From Bacteroidota bacterium (GTDB taxonomy: Bacteria > Bacteroidota > Bacteroidia > Chitinophagales > Chitinophagaceae): a stretch of DNA of 34,618 nucleotides. The stretch spans positions 1 through 34,618 of the forward strand of contig JAPLEL010000122.1 in assembly GCA_026391415.1 (NCBI GenBank), given 5' to 3'. The notes under the pieces were generated by a model, which saw only the letters and a program-made list of their open reading frames with translations, was not told the DNA's origin and did no database searches. Each line of letters starts with the position of its first letter. Position 1 is the first letter of the stretch. This document shows, one piece after another, positions 26,393 to 34,618 of the stretch. Made by a program: the position numbers and the translations under genes.

Positions 26393-27580
26393 TTATTTAA
26401 TCACGCCTAATTGCTTTCCTACTTTGGTAAATGCAGCAATGGCTTTGTTTAAATGTGCTTGTGTATGTGCAGCACTTAACTGTACCCTAATTCTTGCCAA
26501 ACCTTTTGCAACAACAGGAAAGAAAAATCCTATTACATAAATACCTTCGTTTAATAATGCTGCAGCAAATGCTTGTGCAACAGTTGCTTCGTACAACATG
26601 ATTGGCACAATTGGATGGTCGCCAAGTTTAATGTCAAAACCAGCTTCTGTCATTTTAGTGCGGAAATATTCGGTATTGTACGCAAGCTTGTCACGCAATT
26701 CGGTGGTTTCGGTGAGCATATCTAATACTGCAATAGAAGCACCTACAATACTTGGTGCCACTGTGTTTGAGAACAAATACGGTCGGCTTCTTTGACGCAA
26801 TAATTCAATCACTTCTTTTTTTCCTGAAGTAAATCCACCGCTTGCGCCACCTAATGCTTTTCCTAATGTACCGGTAATAATATCAATCCTTCCCATCACT
26901 CCACGATACTCATGTGTGCCTCTTCCGGTTTTACCTAAAAACCCTGAAGAATGACATTCATCAATCATTACTATTGCATTGTATTGATCGGCTAAATCAC
27001 AAATGGTATCTAATTTGGCAATGGTTCCATCCATACTAAAAGAACCATCTGTAACAATTATTCTGCTTCTGCAATTTGCGGCTGCTTGTAATTGTAATTC
27101 TAAATCGTCCATATTATTGTGCTCATATCTAAAACGCTGTGATTTACACAAACGAACCCCATCAATGATAGACGCATGATTTAATGCATCGCTAATAATA
27201 GCATCTTCTTCGTTAAACAAAGGTTCAAAAACACCACCATTTGCATCAAATGCAGCAGCGTATAAAATGGTATCTTCTGTTCCTAAAAATTGGGCTATTT
27301 TTTCTTCGAGTTCTTTATGGATGTCTTGGGTACCACATATAAAACGCACACTACTCATACCATATCCATGCGTTTCAATGGCTTTATGTGCCGCTTCAAT
27401 TACTTTTGGATGCGAAGAAAGACCTAGGTAATTATTGGCGCAAAAGTTTAAAACCGTGTTACCATTTACAACTATTTCTGGGCCTTGCTCACTGGTAATA
27501 ATGCGCTCTTTTTTAAAAAGCCCTGCAGCTTCAATGGCTGATAATTCTGCTTGAATTCGGTCTGAAAATGCTTGGTTCAT
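26393..27580 (-). CDS. kbl: Glycine C-acetyltransferase (2-amino-3-ketobutyrate CoA ligase)
   Basis: A 395-residue PLP enzyme of the alpha-oxoamine synthase family, very close in length and sequence to E. coli Kbl. Landmarks: [51 protein letters not shown], and [11 protein letters not shown] with PLP lysine Lys241. It cleaves 2-amino-3-ketobutyrate with CoA to glycine and acetyl-CoA, the second step of threonine degradation after threonine dehydrogenase, which is not in the window. ATG at 27580; a TAnnTTTG box lies 19 bases upstream. It is the first gene of a five-gene minus-strand run. Confidence 0.96.
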   Translation of the reverse strand: MNQAFSDRIQAELSAIEAAGLFKKERIITSEQGPEIVVNGNTVLNFCANNYLGLSSHPKVIEAAHKAIETHGYGMSSVRFICGTQDIHKELEEKIAQFLGTEDTILYAAAFDANGGVFEPLFNEEDAIISDALNHASIIDGVRLCKSQRFRYEHNNMDDLELQLQAAANCRSRIIVTDGSFSMDGTIAKLDTICDLADQYNAIVMIDECHSSGFLGKTGRGTHEYRGVMGRIDIITGTLGKALGGASGGFTSGKKEVIELLRQRSRPYLFSNTVAPSIVGASIAVLDMLTETTELRDKLAYNTEYFRTKMTEAGFDIKLGDHPIVPIMLYEATVAQAFAAALLNEGIYVIGFFFPVVAKGLARIRVQLSAAHTQAHLNKAIAAFTKVGKQLGVIK

Positions 27581-27599
27581 GAGAATGTTTTTGGAATGC

Positions 27600-27607
27600 C
27601 AAAGTTA
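27600..27607 (-). promoter_or_regulatory. Bacteroidetal -7 box upstream of kbl
   Basis: TAACTTTG on the minus strand is an exact TAnnTTTG match ending 19 bases before the kbl ATG. No clear TTG at the -33 position was found. It would drive the kbl-to-acyltransferase run. Confidence 0.45.
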
Positions 27608-27708
27608 AGGGACTTATCATAGCGGGCATATATAAAATAGTAGCGCATTTTGGCTATTAAAAAATAAATATTTAGAATTAGAAATATTGTACTTGATATC
27701 TTTGGCAA

Positions 27709-28848
27709 ATGCGAATGATTTGGATATGCTTTTCTCTTTTATTAATGCTTATAGCTTGTAAAAAAAATGAAGCAGATATCACTGTGCCAGTTGCCCCCAT
27801 CGTTCAAACGCCGCCTGTTTTAAACCCTAATTTTATAAGGGCCGTTGACCTTTCTTTTACACCTGAAATTGTTGGTGCCGGAACCCAGTTTAAAGACAAT
27901 AACCAGTTGAAAGAGCTAACGCAAATTTTCAAAGACAAAGGCATTAATACTGTTCGTTTACGTATTTGGCATTCGCCTGTAGATGCCCATTCTAGTTTGT
28001 TAGAAGTTGTTGACTTTGCCAAACAGCTTAGTACCAAAGGTTTTGGCATATGGCTTGATTTTCATTATTCCGATACCTGGGCCGATCCTTCTAAACAAAC
28101 CAAACCAGCAGCTTGGAAAAACGCAACAGGCACTATATTAAAAGACAGTATTTACCAATATACTAGCAAAGCATTATTGGCATTTAAAACTGCTGGCATA
28201 CTCATTAAAATAGTGCAGGTTGGTAATGAAACCAATGGCGGATTCTTATGGAATGATGGTAGAGTAGGTGGAACTTACGACGTCAATTGGAGTAATTATG
28301 CCCTACTATTAAAAGAAGGACTGCGCGCTGTAAAAGATGCCGATAATACAACTAAAACAATGATTCATTATGCTGGGGTAGATGGTGCTGATGCCTATTA
28401 TAGCACAGTGTTACAACAAGGTATTAGCTTTGATTATATTGGCCTTTCTTATTATATGATTTGGCACGGAAAAAATTTAGATAACATAGCAACACAACTC
28501 AATACTTTAAGCACGCATTTTCAAAAGCCCATTCTTATTGCAGAAACAGCCTACCCTTTTTCACTAGCTTGGAACGACTATACCAATAACATTGTAGGAT
28601 TAAGCAGCCAACTAATTACCGGTTATGATGCCACTGTTGACGGGCAAAATGCTTATACAAAAGCTTTGATTGATTTAATGAAAAAGTTGCCTCAACAAAC
28701 TGGAATGGGTATTTGTTGGTGGGCACCCGAATGGGTAAGTTTTAGAGGTCCTATTGCTACTAATGGATCAAGCTGGGAGAACCTTACCCTATTTGATTTT
28801 ACCAATAATGCATTGCCGGCACTTGCTAGTTTAGGCACCTATCAATAA
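27709..28848 (+). CDS. Arabinogalactan endo-beta-1,4-galactanase (GH53), lipoprotein
   Basis: 379 residues. Lipoprotein signal M-L-I-A-C (Cys17) followed by a Pro-rich linker, then a GH53 TIM barrel: F-I-R-A-V-D-L-S-F at the start, G-I-N-T-V-R-L-R-I-W, L-D-F-H-Y-S-D-T-W-A-D-P, catalytic acid Glu174 in V-G-N-E-T-N-G-G, nucleophile Glu279 in I-A-E-T-A-Y-P, and W-W-A-P-E-W at the end. It should cut beta-1,4-galactan side chains of pectin at the cell surface or periplasm. A TATCTTTG element at 27697-27704 stands only four bases before ATG 27709, so either the mRNA is nearly leaderless or translation starts at ATG 27715. No SusC/SusD pair or other glycosidase is beside it. Confidence 0.93.
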   Translation: MRMIWICFSLLLMLIACKKNEADITVPVAPIVQTPPVLNPNFIRAVDLSFTPEIVGAGTQFKDNNQLKELTQIFKDKGINTVRLRIWHSPVDAHSSLLEVVDFAKQLSTKGFGIWLDFHYSDTWADPSKQTKPAAWKNATGTILKDSIYQYTSKALLAFKTAGILIKIVQVGNETNGGFLWNDGRVGGTYDVNWSNYALLLKEGLRAVKDADNTTKTMIHYAGVDGADAYYSTVLQQGISFDYIGLSYYMIWHGKNLDNIATQLNTLSTHFQKPILIAETAYPFSLAWNDYTNNIVGLSSQLITGYDATVDGQNAYTKALIDLMKKLPQQTGMGICWWAPEWVSFRGPIATNGSSWENLTLFDFTNNALPALASLGTYQ

Positions 28849-28954
28849 TTTAATTCAAGCATTTTACGGCAATGGATTAGGCCGCTATTTACCGATTATC
28901 CAAAATTTTAACCTAAAATTGATGGATTTAGATGGTTAGTATGTTCTAAGTGTT

Positions 28955-28962
28955 TAGATTTG
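28955..28962 (+). promoter_or_regulatory. Bacteroidetal -7 box upstream of the GLPGLI gene
   Basis: TAGATTTG fits TAnnTTTG exactly and ends 19 bases before ATG 28982. No suitable -33 TTG was found at 17-23 bases upstream. Confidence 0.4.
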
Positions 28963-28981
28963 AAATACAAAAACCATTATA

Positions 28982-29812
28982 ATGAAGCGATTATTGTTTT
29001 CCTTAAGTTTATTATCTACGTGTATTGTAGCGTTTGCGCAACAAAAAGAAGGCACCGTTGTGTTTGAACGTAAAGTAAATTTGTATAAGATGATTCCGAA
29101 CGAACAAATGCGTTCTATGATGCCAGAATTTAGAACCACTAAGCATATTTTATTATTTAGTGATAGCATTTCTGTATTTAAATTAGTGCCAGAAGACGAA
29201 GCGCCAGATCCATTTGATGGACAAGGTGGCGGCGGCGGCATCATGCGAATGATATCGCGCTTTGGTGGAGTAGATGGCGGCGATTTGTACAAAAATTTTG
29301 GACAAACCAAGGCAATACAAACCCAAGAGTTGGGTGGCAAAACATTTTTAATAGTAGATACCATCAAACCACAACCTTGGAAATTGAGTATGGAAACAAA
29401 ACAAATTTTGGGATATAATTGTCATAAAGCAACACGCAAAATGCCTGCACCAATGAGAGTAATGTCTGCATTTGGCAGAGGTGGCGGTGCTCCTCCTCCA
29501 TCAGATACTACTAAACCAGCAGCTCCAAAAGAAATGGAAGTAGTTGCTTGGTTTGCAGATGTTTTAATTAGCCCGGTTGGACCTGAAAACTTTGGTCAAT
29601 TACCTGGTGCAATTTTAGAACTAAATGTAGACAATGGCGCAACTGTATTTACTGCAAAAGAAGTAAAGAAAACTGTGGAAGCAAAAGAACTAAAAGAACC
29701 TAAAAAAGGCAAAGTAGTTACGCAAGCAGAATACGGTAAGTTAATGCAACAAATGATGAGCAATTTTGGTGGACAAGGTGGTCAAAGAATGGACTTTAGA
29801 AGTCACGATTAA
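28982..29812 (+). CDS. GLPGLI family secreted protein
   Basis: 276 residues with a clear signal peptide (M-K-R-L-L-F-S-L-S to A-F-A-Q). The family motif appears as Q-L-P-G-A-I-L-E-L near residue 206, preceded by W-F-A-D-V-L-I-S-P-V-G-P-E-N-F-G, and the characteristic I-L-G-Y-N-C-H-K-A lies earlier. Low-complexity glycine-rich (G-Q-G-G-G-G-G at about 80) and G-R-G-G-G-A-P-P-P insertions are visible. The biochemical role of GLPGLI proteins is unknown; in Bacteroidota they commonly accompany outer-membrane beta-barrel or TonB-dependent receptor genes, as here, where the next gene on the opposite strand encodes one. The ATG at 28982 is fixed by the signal peptide. Confidence 0.88.
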   Translation: MKRLLFSLSLLSTCIVAFAQQKEGTVVFERKVNLYKMIPNEQMRSMMPEFRTTKHILLFSDSISVFKLVPEDEAPDPFDGQGGGGGIMRMISRFGGVDGGDLYKNFGQTKAIQTQELGGKTFLIVDTIKPQPWKLSMETKQILGYNCHKATRKMPAPMRVMSAFGRGGGAPPPSDTTKPAAPKEMEVVAWFADVLISPVGPENFGQLPGAILELNVDNGATVFTAKEVKKTVEAKELKEPKKGKVVTQAEYGKLMQQMMSNFGGQGGQRMDFRSHD

Positions 29813-29830
29813 TTAAATATTTTTCAATTT

Positions 29831-29870
29831 AAAAAATCGCCAGGCTACTTAGTAACCTGGCGATTTTTTT
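29831..29870. terminator. Bidirectional rho-independent terminator
   Basis: Between two convergent genes, A6-TCGCCAGG (29831-29844) pairs with CCTGGCGA-T7 (29856-29870); inside it a TAC/GTA extension (46-48 with 52-54 of the 298xx block) closes on a 3-base loop after one C-A mismatch. There are T-runs after the stem on both strands, so it can end the GLPGLI transcript and the outer-membrane receptor transcript alike. Confidence 0.9.
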
Positions 29871-29880
29871 ATTGAAGTTA

Positions 29881-32694
29881 TTAGTGTCCAATACCACTCA
29901 CCACCATCACAGTGCCACTCGCACCTCCAGCAGCTGATTTATTTAAGCGATACGTAGCCGTTAACAAGAAAAACTTTTGTAATACATTGTAACGTGTATC
30001 CTCTATATAGTTTTGATTGGCATTGCGAGAAACACCTTGGTTTTTATTAAGCAAATCAACTACAGAAAATTTGAGTTCGCCACGATTGTCTTTTAATAGT
30101 CCTTTTGATAAAGACAAATTCCAAATAGGCAAGGATATATTGTAACCATCTGCACGGCCTGTATTTACCGTATAGTTGAAATTATTATTGAATTGTAGTC
30201 CCCAAAAAAGGTCTTGATCTGTTTCTATACCATATACTTGTTGTAAATAATGACTATTCATTTGTGGCTGCAAACTGTATACAGCATTGCTGAAGTTTAA
30301 TCTAGCAGAAAAACGCAAATTGATAATTTTTTCAGCATTAAAACTCCAGTTTACATTTGGCCCGATACTAGTATTTTCAATTAAATTCTTTGCATTATTT
30401 AAGAATGAAATATTGTTGAAATAGCTTGTTCCAATACCAAAGTCTAAACGTGAATGTAGTTTTCTAATAGGGAATCCCAAATTTGCATTTCCAAATAAAT
30501 TATATACTCCATCTGCATTTATAGGAGAACTTGTTCTAGCGCCATTCGATTTTAACACGTCTGAATTAACAATGGAGTTATCTGTTTTTGATGCGGAGAT
30601 AAATGCAAAGAAATTGGTTTGCGTAAAGGTATTTGCGCTATAAAAGTTGATATTCAAAGATTGTTGGTACGACCTTTTTAAATTAGGATTTCCAGTGTAG
30701 GTATTTAAAGGATCTGTAATATCTACAATTGGCTGTAATTGAGACGTATTAGGGTTTTGCGTAGATGTGGAATAATTTAAACCAAGACTACGCGTGCTAT
30801 TTAATTTAAACTGCATATCTAGTTTTGGTAATACATCGGTAAATTTTTGATTGATAATATTACCCGTTGTTTGATTGGTACTAATTAAACTAGCGCTTTG
30901 CAAAGAGCCTCCAAATGTATAATTCAATTTCTTTTGGTTACTACGCCAATTAATACTTCCGCCACTATATTGATAGGTATTTTTAAAATCATTGCTTTGC
31001 GAAATATTTAGCAGGTCGTAATTACGAGTTGCGTTATTGTAATCATAAGACTTTCTATTACTCAAGCCATTACTTGTATTGTAAAAAACACCAAACTCAA
31101 GCAAAGATTTTTTGCCAAATGGTTCGGTATAAATTAAGTTAGCTCCAACACTTCCGGTGGTAGCATCCCTACTATTTTTTTGATTAGTAATACTATCTTT
31201 TTGCGCAATGCCATTTGTGTAAAAAGTATTCCTATTATTTAAAGCACCTGTTTGTGTGCTGTTATTGTAATTCCAATTAATATTAGACGAAATAGTACGG
31301 CCTTTCTTTTTTAATTTTTGTCGGAACTGTGCATTCGTAACCAAATTATCGGCACTTGAATGCGTGCTACTAATACTACTACCATCATTTAAACGAATAT
31401 TTTTTTCGTCAATAGAACTATAGGTATTTGTAGTACTCGTATTATTTTCTTGCTTGGTAAATTGGGGTATGATTTTAAAAGAAGTATTACTATCAATTTT
31501 TTGATCAATACTAAAACTTACTTTCTGTTGTTTTACTTCATTTGACGAATTGCTATTGGAACCATAGTTAAAATTATTTCCTGGCAATATATTCAATCGA
31601 TTAGTAGAACGGTTTGTTTGTAAATTAACATCACTGCCTACCAAACTTGCATTAACATCTGTTTTTTTATTCCATAGATCATTAAAATTGGCACCTCCTG
31701 CCAATGTTTTTGCAATGCCTTGTTGGTTTTGGCCCATTCCAGAAATGGGTAATGCGTTGTCTTCTGAGGCACTTGAGCGAATTGAAATAGCACCGCCAGA
31801 ACGCATGCCCCTAGCGAGTTCTCCTGAAAAGTTTAATACATCGCCAATTGAAAAACCCTGCTTATTGGTATTGTTCGCCATTCCTAAAAATGAAATCTGT
31901 TGGTCGCCATTGAACTTATTGATATTGGTTTGGCCATCGTAGTGATTATCATTTCCTGCGCCTGCTGCAACTTTTCCAAACAATGATTTGTTGCGGTCTT
32001 TTTTTAATTTTAAGTTGATGGCTTTTTCTGAGTCTCCGTCATCTACACCTGTAAATACTGCACGATCAGATTTTTTATCAAACACTTGCACTTTGTCAAC
32101 AGCATCTGCATCTAAATTTTTGGTGGCTAATTTTGGATCGCCTGTAAAAAATTCTTTCCCATTTACTAAAACACGCGTAATCTTTTGACCATTTACCCGA
32201 ACCGTTCCATCAGCATCAACCGTTACACCTGGTAATTTTTTTAATAGGTCTTCCACCACCGCATTGGGCTGGGTTTTAAAATTTTCGGTATTAAATTCGA
32301 GTGTATCGTTATTCATAACAACAGGCGCGCGTTTGGAATTAACAGTTACAGAACTTGCATTCACTAGATCGGTCATTTCCAAATTACCCAATTGTAATTG
32401 TTCATTTTCTTTTATACTAATCGCTTTCCAAATAGGGGCAAAACCTACATAAGAGGCAGATATTAGATAAGATCCTTTCGATAATCCCTTTATTTGAAAT
32501 TTACCCAAAGAATCAGCCCTAGTAAAACTAATTAAGGTAGAATCTGCTGCATTTACCAAAGAAACAGTGGAATAAGCTAATCCTTTTTTACTTGCAGTGT
32601 CCAAAACAAGCCCCTGAATGGAAGCGGCGTTTTTCTGGGCTTCCGAGATAATCGAACAACCCAAAAAACAAACAAAAAGTATTAATCGATTCAT
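29881..32694 (-). CDS. Outer-membrane beta-barrel receptor with carboxypeptidase-like N-terminal domain (OMP_b-brl_3 type)
   Basis: 937 residues. Signal peptide to about residue 19 (S-E-A-Q), a carboxypeptidase-regulatory-like beta-sandwich (about 24-108, I-Q-G-L-V-L-D-T-A-S then L-I-S-A-S-Y-V-G-F), a TonB-plug-like domain (about 115-225: V-E-D-L-L-K-K-L-P-G-V-T-V-D, R-V-L-V-N-G-K-E-F-F-T-G-D-P), and an Asn/Ser-rich beta-barrel to the end. This matches the outer-membrane beta-barrel family typical of Bacteroidota. No TonB box can be assigned with certainty. The extreme C-terminus (S-G-I-G-H) lacks the usual terminal aromatic residue of outer-membrane proteins. Likely role: transport or surface protein with the GLPGLI partner. 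It converges on the GLPGLI gene across a shared terminator. Confidence 0.88.
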   Translation of the reverse strand: MNRLILFVCFLGCSIISEAQKNAASIQGLVLDTASKKGLAYSTVSLVNAADSTLISFTRADSLGKFQIKGLSKGSYLISASYVGFAPIWKAISIKENEQLQLGNLEMTDLVNASSVTVNSKRAPVVMNNDTLEFNTENFKTQPNAVVEDLLKKLPGVTVDADGTVRVNGQKITRVLVNGKEFFTGDPKLATKNLDADAVDKVQVFDKKSDRAVFTGVDDGDSEKAINLKLKKDRNKSLFGKVAAGAGNDNHYDGQTNINKFNGDQQISFLGMANNTNKQGFSIGDVLNFSGELARGMRSGGAISIRSSASEDNALPISGMGQNQQGIAKTLAGGANFNDLWNKKTDVNASLVGSDVNLQTNRSTNRLNILPGNNFNYGSNSNSSNEVKQQKVSFSIDQKIDSNTSFKIIPQFTKQENNTSTTNTYSSIDEKNIRLNDGSSISSTHSSADNLVTNAQFRQKLKKKGRTISSNINWNYNNSTQTGALNNRNTFYTNGIAQKDSITNQKNSRDATTGSVGANLIYTEPFGKKSLLEFGVFYNTSNGLSNRKSYDYNNATRNYDLLNISQSNDFKNTYQYSGGSINWRSNQKKLNYTFGGSLQSASLISTNQTTGNIINQKFTDVLPKLDMQFKLNSTRSLGLNYSTSTQNPNTSQLQPIVDITDPLNTYTGNPNLKRSYQQSLNINFYSANTFTQTNFFAFISASKTDNSIVNSDVLKSNGARTSSPINADGVYNLFGNANLGFPIRKLHSRLDFGIGTSYFNNISFLNNAKNLIENTSIGPNVNWSFNAEKIINLRFSARLNFSNAVYSLQPQMNSHYLQQVYGIETDQDLFWGLQFNNNFNYTVNTGRADGYNISLPIWNLSLSKGLLKDNRGELKFSVVDLLNKNQGVSRNANQNYIEDTRYNVLQKFFLLTATYRLNKSAAGGASGTVMVVSGIGH

Positions 32695-32772
32695 TATTAA
32701 AGCTTTAAGTGTTCAAAATAGGTTAGTTTTTTTTAACACGCTGTTAATGATGATAGAAGGTGATTATTATCA

Positions 32773-33768
32773 TTAAGGCTCAATTAATATTTGTTCAATG
32801 TGCAATAATTCTTCTGCACTAAAATGCAAATTTTCTAGTGCAGCAATATTGTCTTTTAATTGTGCAACACTACTAGCACCAATTAATACGGAACTTACTC
32901 TTCGGTCTTTTAATAACCATGCAATTACCATCTGTGCCAAAGATTGGTTTCTAGTTGTTGCCAATATTTGTAATTGCGAAATTTGATTAAGTATATCAGG
33001 CGTAATTGCCGATGATTGTAATGCTCCATGTTCTTTTCCTGCCCGAGAATCAGCAGGTATTCCATTTAAATATTTATTGGTTAATAAACCTTGTGCCAGC
33101 GGCGAAAACGCTATACATCCTACCCCGTTTTTTTGTAATACATCTAATAAACCTTCTTCAACCCATCTAACAAACATAGAATATTTTGGTTGATGAATTA
33201 AGCAAGGCGTTCCTGATGCTTTTAATAGTTCAATTGCTTTAGCAGCTTGGTCTGCAGGATAATTTGAAATACCCACATACAATGCTTTTCCTTGTTGAAC
33301 AGCAGCACTTAATGCACCCATGGTTTCTTCTAGCGGTGTGTTGGGGTCGGGTCTATGCGAATAAAAAATATCTACATAATTTACACCCATTCTTTTTAAA
33401 CTCTGGTCTAAACTTGCTAATAAATATTTTCTTGATCCCCAATCTCCATAAGGCCCTTGCCACATATTATAGCCAGCTTTTGTAGAAATAATTAATTCAT
33501 CGCGGTGTTGGCTAAAATCTTTTTTTAATATCTCACCAAAATTTGTTTCTGCAGATCCTGGAGGTGGTCCGTAGTTATTGGCTAAATCAAAATGCGTAAT
33601 GCCTGCATCAAATGCATGCCAAACAATTTGTTGGTAATTAGATTTTTCATCTACTCCTCCAAAATTATGCCATAGCCCTAAAGATATTTCTGGCAGTTGA
33701 ATGCCGCTGACTCCACAGCGGCGATATTGCATATTACTATATCTAGCATTTGATGGTTGGTATGACAT
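32773..33768 (-). CDS. yghZ: Aldo/keto reductase, YghZ (L-glyceraldehyde 3-phosphate reductase) type
   Basis: 331 residues, very similar to E. coli YghZ throughout: M-Q-Y-R-R-C-G-V-S-G, S-L-G-L-W-H-N-F-G, F-D-L-A-N-N-Y-G-P-P-P-G-S-A-E, S-T-K-A-G-Y, S-L-K-R-M-G-V-N-Y-V-D-I-F-Y-S-H-R, L-A-Q-G-L-L-T-N-K-Y. The catalytic tetrad is Asp61, Tyr66, Lys97 and His138. YghZ-type enzymes reduce L-glyceraldehyde 3-phosphate and methylglyoxal with NADPH in the cytoplasm, a detoxification role. The ATG at 33768 is the natural start. The gene is divergent from comB across 173 bases and is separated from the receptor gene by 78 bases with no terminator seen, so read-through into the receptor is possible. Confidence 0.95.
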   Translation of the reverse strand: MSYQPSNARYSNMQYRRCGVSGIQLPEISLGLWHNFGGVDEKSNYQQIVWHAFDAGITHFDLANNYGPPPGSAETNFGEILKKDFSQHRDELIISTKAGYNMWQGPYGDWGSRKYLLASLDQSLKRMGVNYVDIFYSHRPDPNTPLEETMGALSAAVQQGKALYVGISNYPADQAAKAIELLKASGTPCLIHQPKYSMFVRWVEEGLLDVLQKNGVGCIAFSPLAQGLLTNKYLNGIPADSRAGKEHGALQSSAITPDILNQISQLQILATTRNQSLAQMVIAWLLKDRRVSSVLIGASSVAQLKDNIAALENLHFSAEELLHIEQILIEP

Positions 33769-33941
33769 GTGAATTTTATTTGTGTGTTATTCTTTTAAAA
33801 TAGAAGTAAAATATTTTAAACTGATATCCTAGCTGCAAAATACAGTTAAACAGAATATAAAATTTAACTTACCCAAATTGAACAGATCTTATACTTAAAC
33901 TGTGTTTCATATTTGCGGCGCTTTAATTACCTTCGCAGCAT

Positions 33942-34618
33942 ATGCAGCAAAAGCCAGTATTACATACGGTACTATCTCCTAAACTATTAGACATATATGA
34001 TATTAGTAATAGTATTGTAGTGATCATTGATGTGTTTCGTGCTACTTCTACTATTGCAACTGCATTGTATAATGGTGCAAGCCGCGTGATTCCAGTGGCA
34101 GAAGTAGATAAATGTATTGAAATTGGCAACAGAATAGGTGGCATTACAGCAGGTGAACGAGATGGCAAAGTGATTGAAGGATTGGAACATGGTAATTCAC
34201 CCGCCGAATATCCACGCTCATTTATTGAAGGAAAAAGTTTGGTACTTACTACTACCAATGGCACCAAGCTTTTACATATGGCTTTAAAAAATGGCGCATC
34301 CGAAATAATCACAGGCTCTTTTCCTAATTTATCGGCTGTTTGCAATCATTTATTGGCTGCTAATAAAAATGTCATTTTAGGATGTTCTGCCTGGAAAGAC
34401 CGAATTAATATTGAAGATGCGCTTTTTGCTGGAGCGGTTATTAGCCGTATTAAACACGCTTTTACCATACATTGCGATAGCAGTTTAATGGCAGAAGACC
34501 TTTATCAATTGCACCAAAACGACCTATATCAGTATATTCGAAAAACAACCCACTGGCATCGTTTAGCCGCTTTTGGTTTAGAAAAAGACCTCGAATATTG
34601 TGTTACTGCCGATGGTGC
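33942..34618 (+). CDS. comB: 2-phosphosulfolactate phosphatase ComB (3' end cut by the window)
   Basis: A frame from ATG 33942 stays open to the last base (225 codons; family members have about 235-250 residues, so only the last few are missing). ComB motifs: I-D-V-F-R-A-T-S-T (29-37), A-G-E-R-D-G (70-75), G-N-S-P-A-E-Y (84-90), T-T-N-G-T (104-108). It dephosphorylates (R)-2-phospho-3-sulfolactate to sulfolactate, a Mg-dependent step known from coenzyme M biosynthesis; in Bacteroidota, which lack coenzyme M, its product could feed sulfonate or sulfonolipid metabolism (inference). Leader: 173 A+T-rich bases shared with the divergent reductase gene. Confidence 0.94.
   Translation, partial: MQQKPVLHTVLSPKLLDIYDISNSIVVIIDVFRATSTIATALYNGASRVIPVAEVDKCIEIGNRIGGITAGERDGKVIEGLEHGNSPAEYPRSFIEGKSLVLTTTNGTKLLHMALKNGASEIITGSFPNLSAVCNHLLAANKNVILGCSAWKDRINIEDALFAGAVISRIKHAFTIHCDSSLMAEDLYQLHQNDLYQYIRKTTHWHRLAAFGLEKDLEYCVTADG

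Noticed and set aside
26393-27580. Possibility that the alpha-oxoamine synthase is a capnine (sulfonolipid) synthase paired with comB
   Set aside because: The sequence follows E. coli Kbl closely from end to end, so glycine C-acetyltransferase is the better call.
33923-34345. 140-codon minus-strand frame opposite comB
   Set aside because: It is antisense to the strongly conserved ComB motifs and is a shadow frame.
1-34618. CRISPR array, tRNA, rRNA, integrase, transposase or phage genes
   Set aside because: No regularly spaced repeats, cloverleaf-like segments or mobile-element protein motifs were seen on either strand.

Overview
The window (about 36% G+C, estimated by eye) reads as chromosomal DNA of a Bacteroidota bacterium, most likely a member of the Chitinophagaceae. 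The evidence is a PorZ-type component of the type IX secretion system, GLPGLI and DUF4836 proteins, an outer-membrane beta-barrel of the OMP_b-brl_3 type, the long form of IspG, a fused IcmF mutase, bacteroidetal TAnnTTTG promoter boxes, and the near absence of Shine-Dalgarno sequences. The family-level placement is inference. No rRNA, tRNA, CRISPR array, insertion sequence or phage gene is visible.

Layout. 1-1104: end of a serine hydrolase, probably the tail of a GH3-beta-lactamase fusion. 1173-4749: three plus-strand genes for a DUF4836 lipoprotein, an ABC ATPase without the switch histidine, and an FtsX-like permease. 4920-7467: a tight four-gene signalling unit (lipoprotein, seven-helix membrane protein, histidine kinase, NarL-type response regulator). 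7468-7881: the only gene-free stretch over 300 bases; it holds a minus-directed terminator hairpin, an unexplained short minus-strand frame and a G7 run. 7882-10242: porZ. 10244-16691, minus strand: icmF, a PliI-like secreted protein and a YncE propeller/phosphoesterase; the first and last of these are frame-disrupted. 16841-18175: aldose 1-epimerase and a convergent RidA. 18288-20919: tsaB, then an ArsR-type repressor and a CstB-like persulfide dioxygenase/rhodanese. 20916-27580, minus strand: kbl, a class D beta-lactamase, ispG, nadB and an LpxL-like acyltransferase. 27709-29812: a GH53 galactanase lipoprotein and a GLPGLI protein. 29881-33768, minus strand: an OMP_b-brl_3 receptor and a YghZ-like aldo/keto reductase. 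33942 to the end: comB, cut by the window edge.

Functionally this is mostly housekeeping (isoprenoid, NAD, threonine/glycine, tRNA t6A and branched acyl-CoA metabolism) mixed with cell-envelope functions. I found no clear-cut new defence or mobile system. The most interesting leads are the four-gene signalling unit, the aberrant ABC ATPase next to a DUF4836 lipoprotein, a cysteine-free ArsR regulator next to a persulfide dioxygenase, the class D beta-lactamase inside a biosynthetic operon, and the minus-directed hairpin plus short frame at 7464-7681. Two frame disruptions (11805-11810 and about 13552) need read-level checking before they are called biological.
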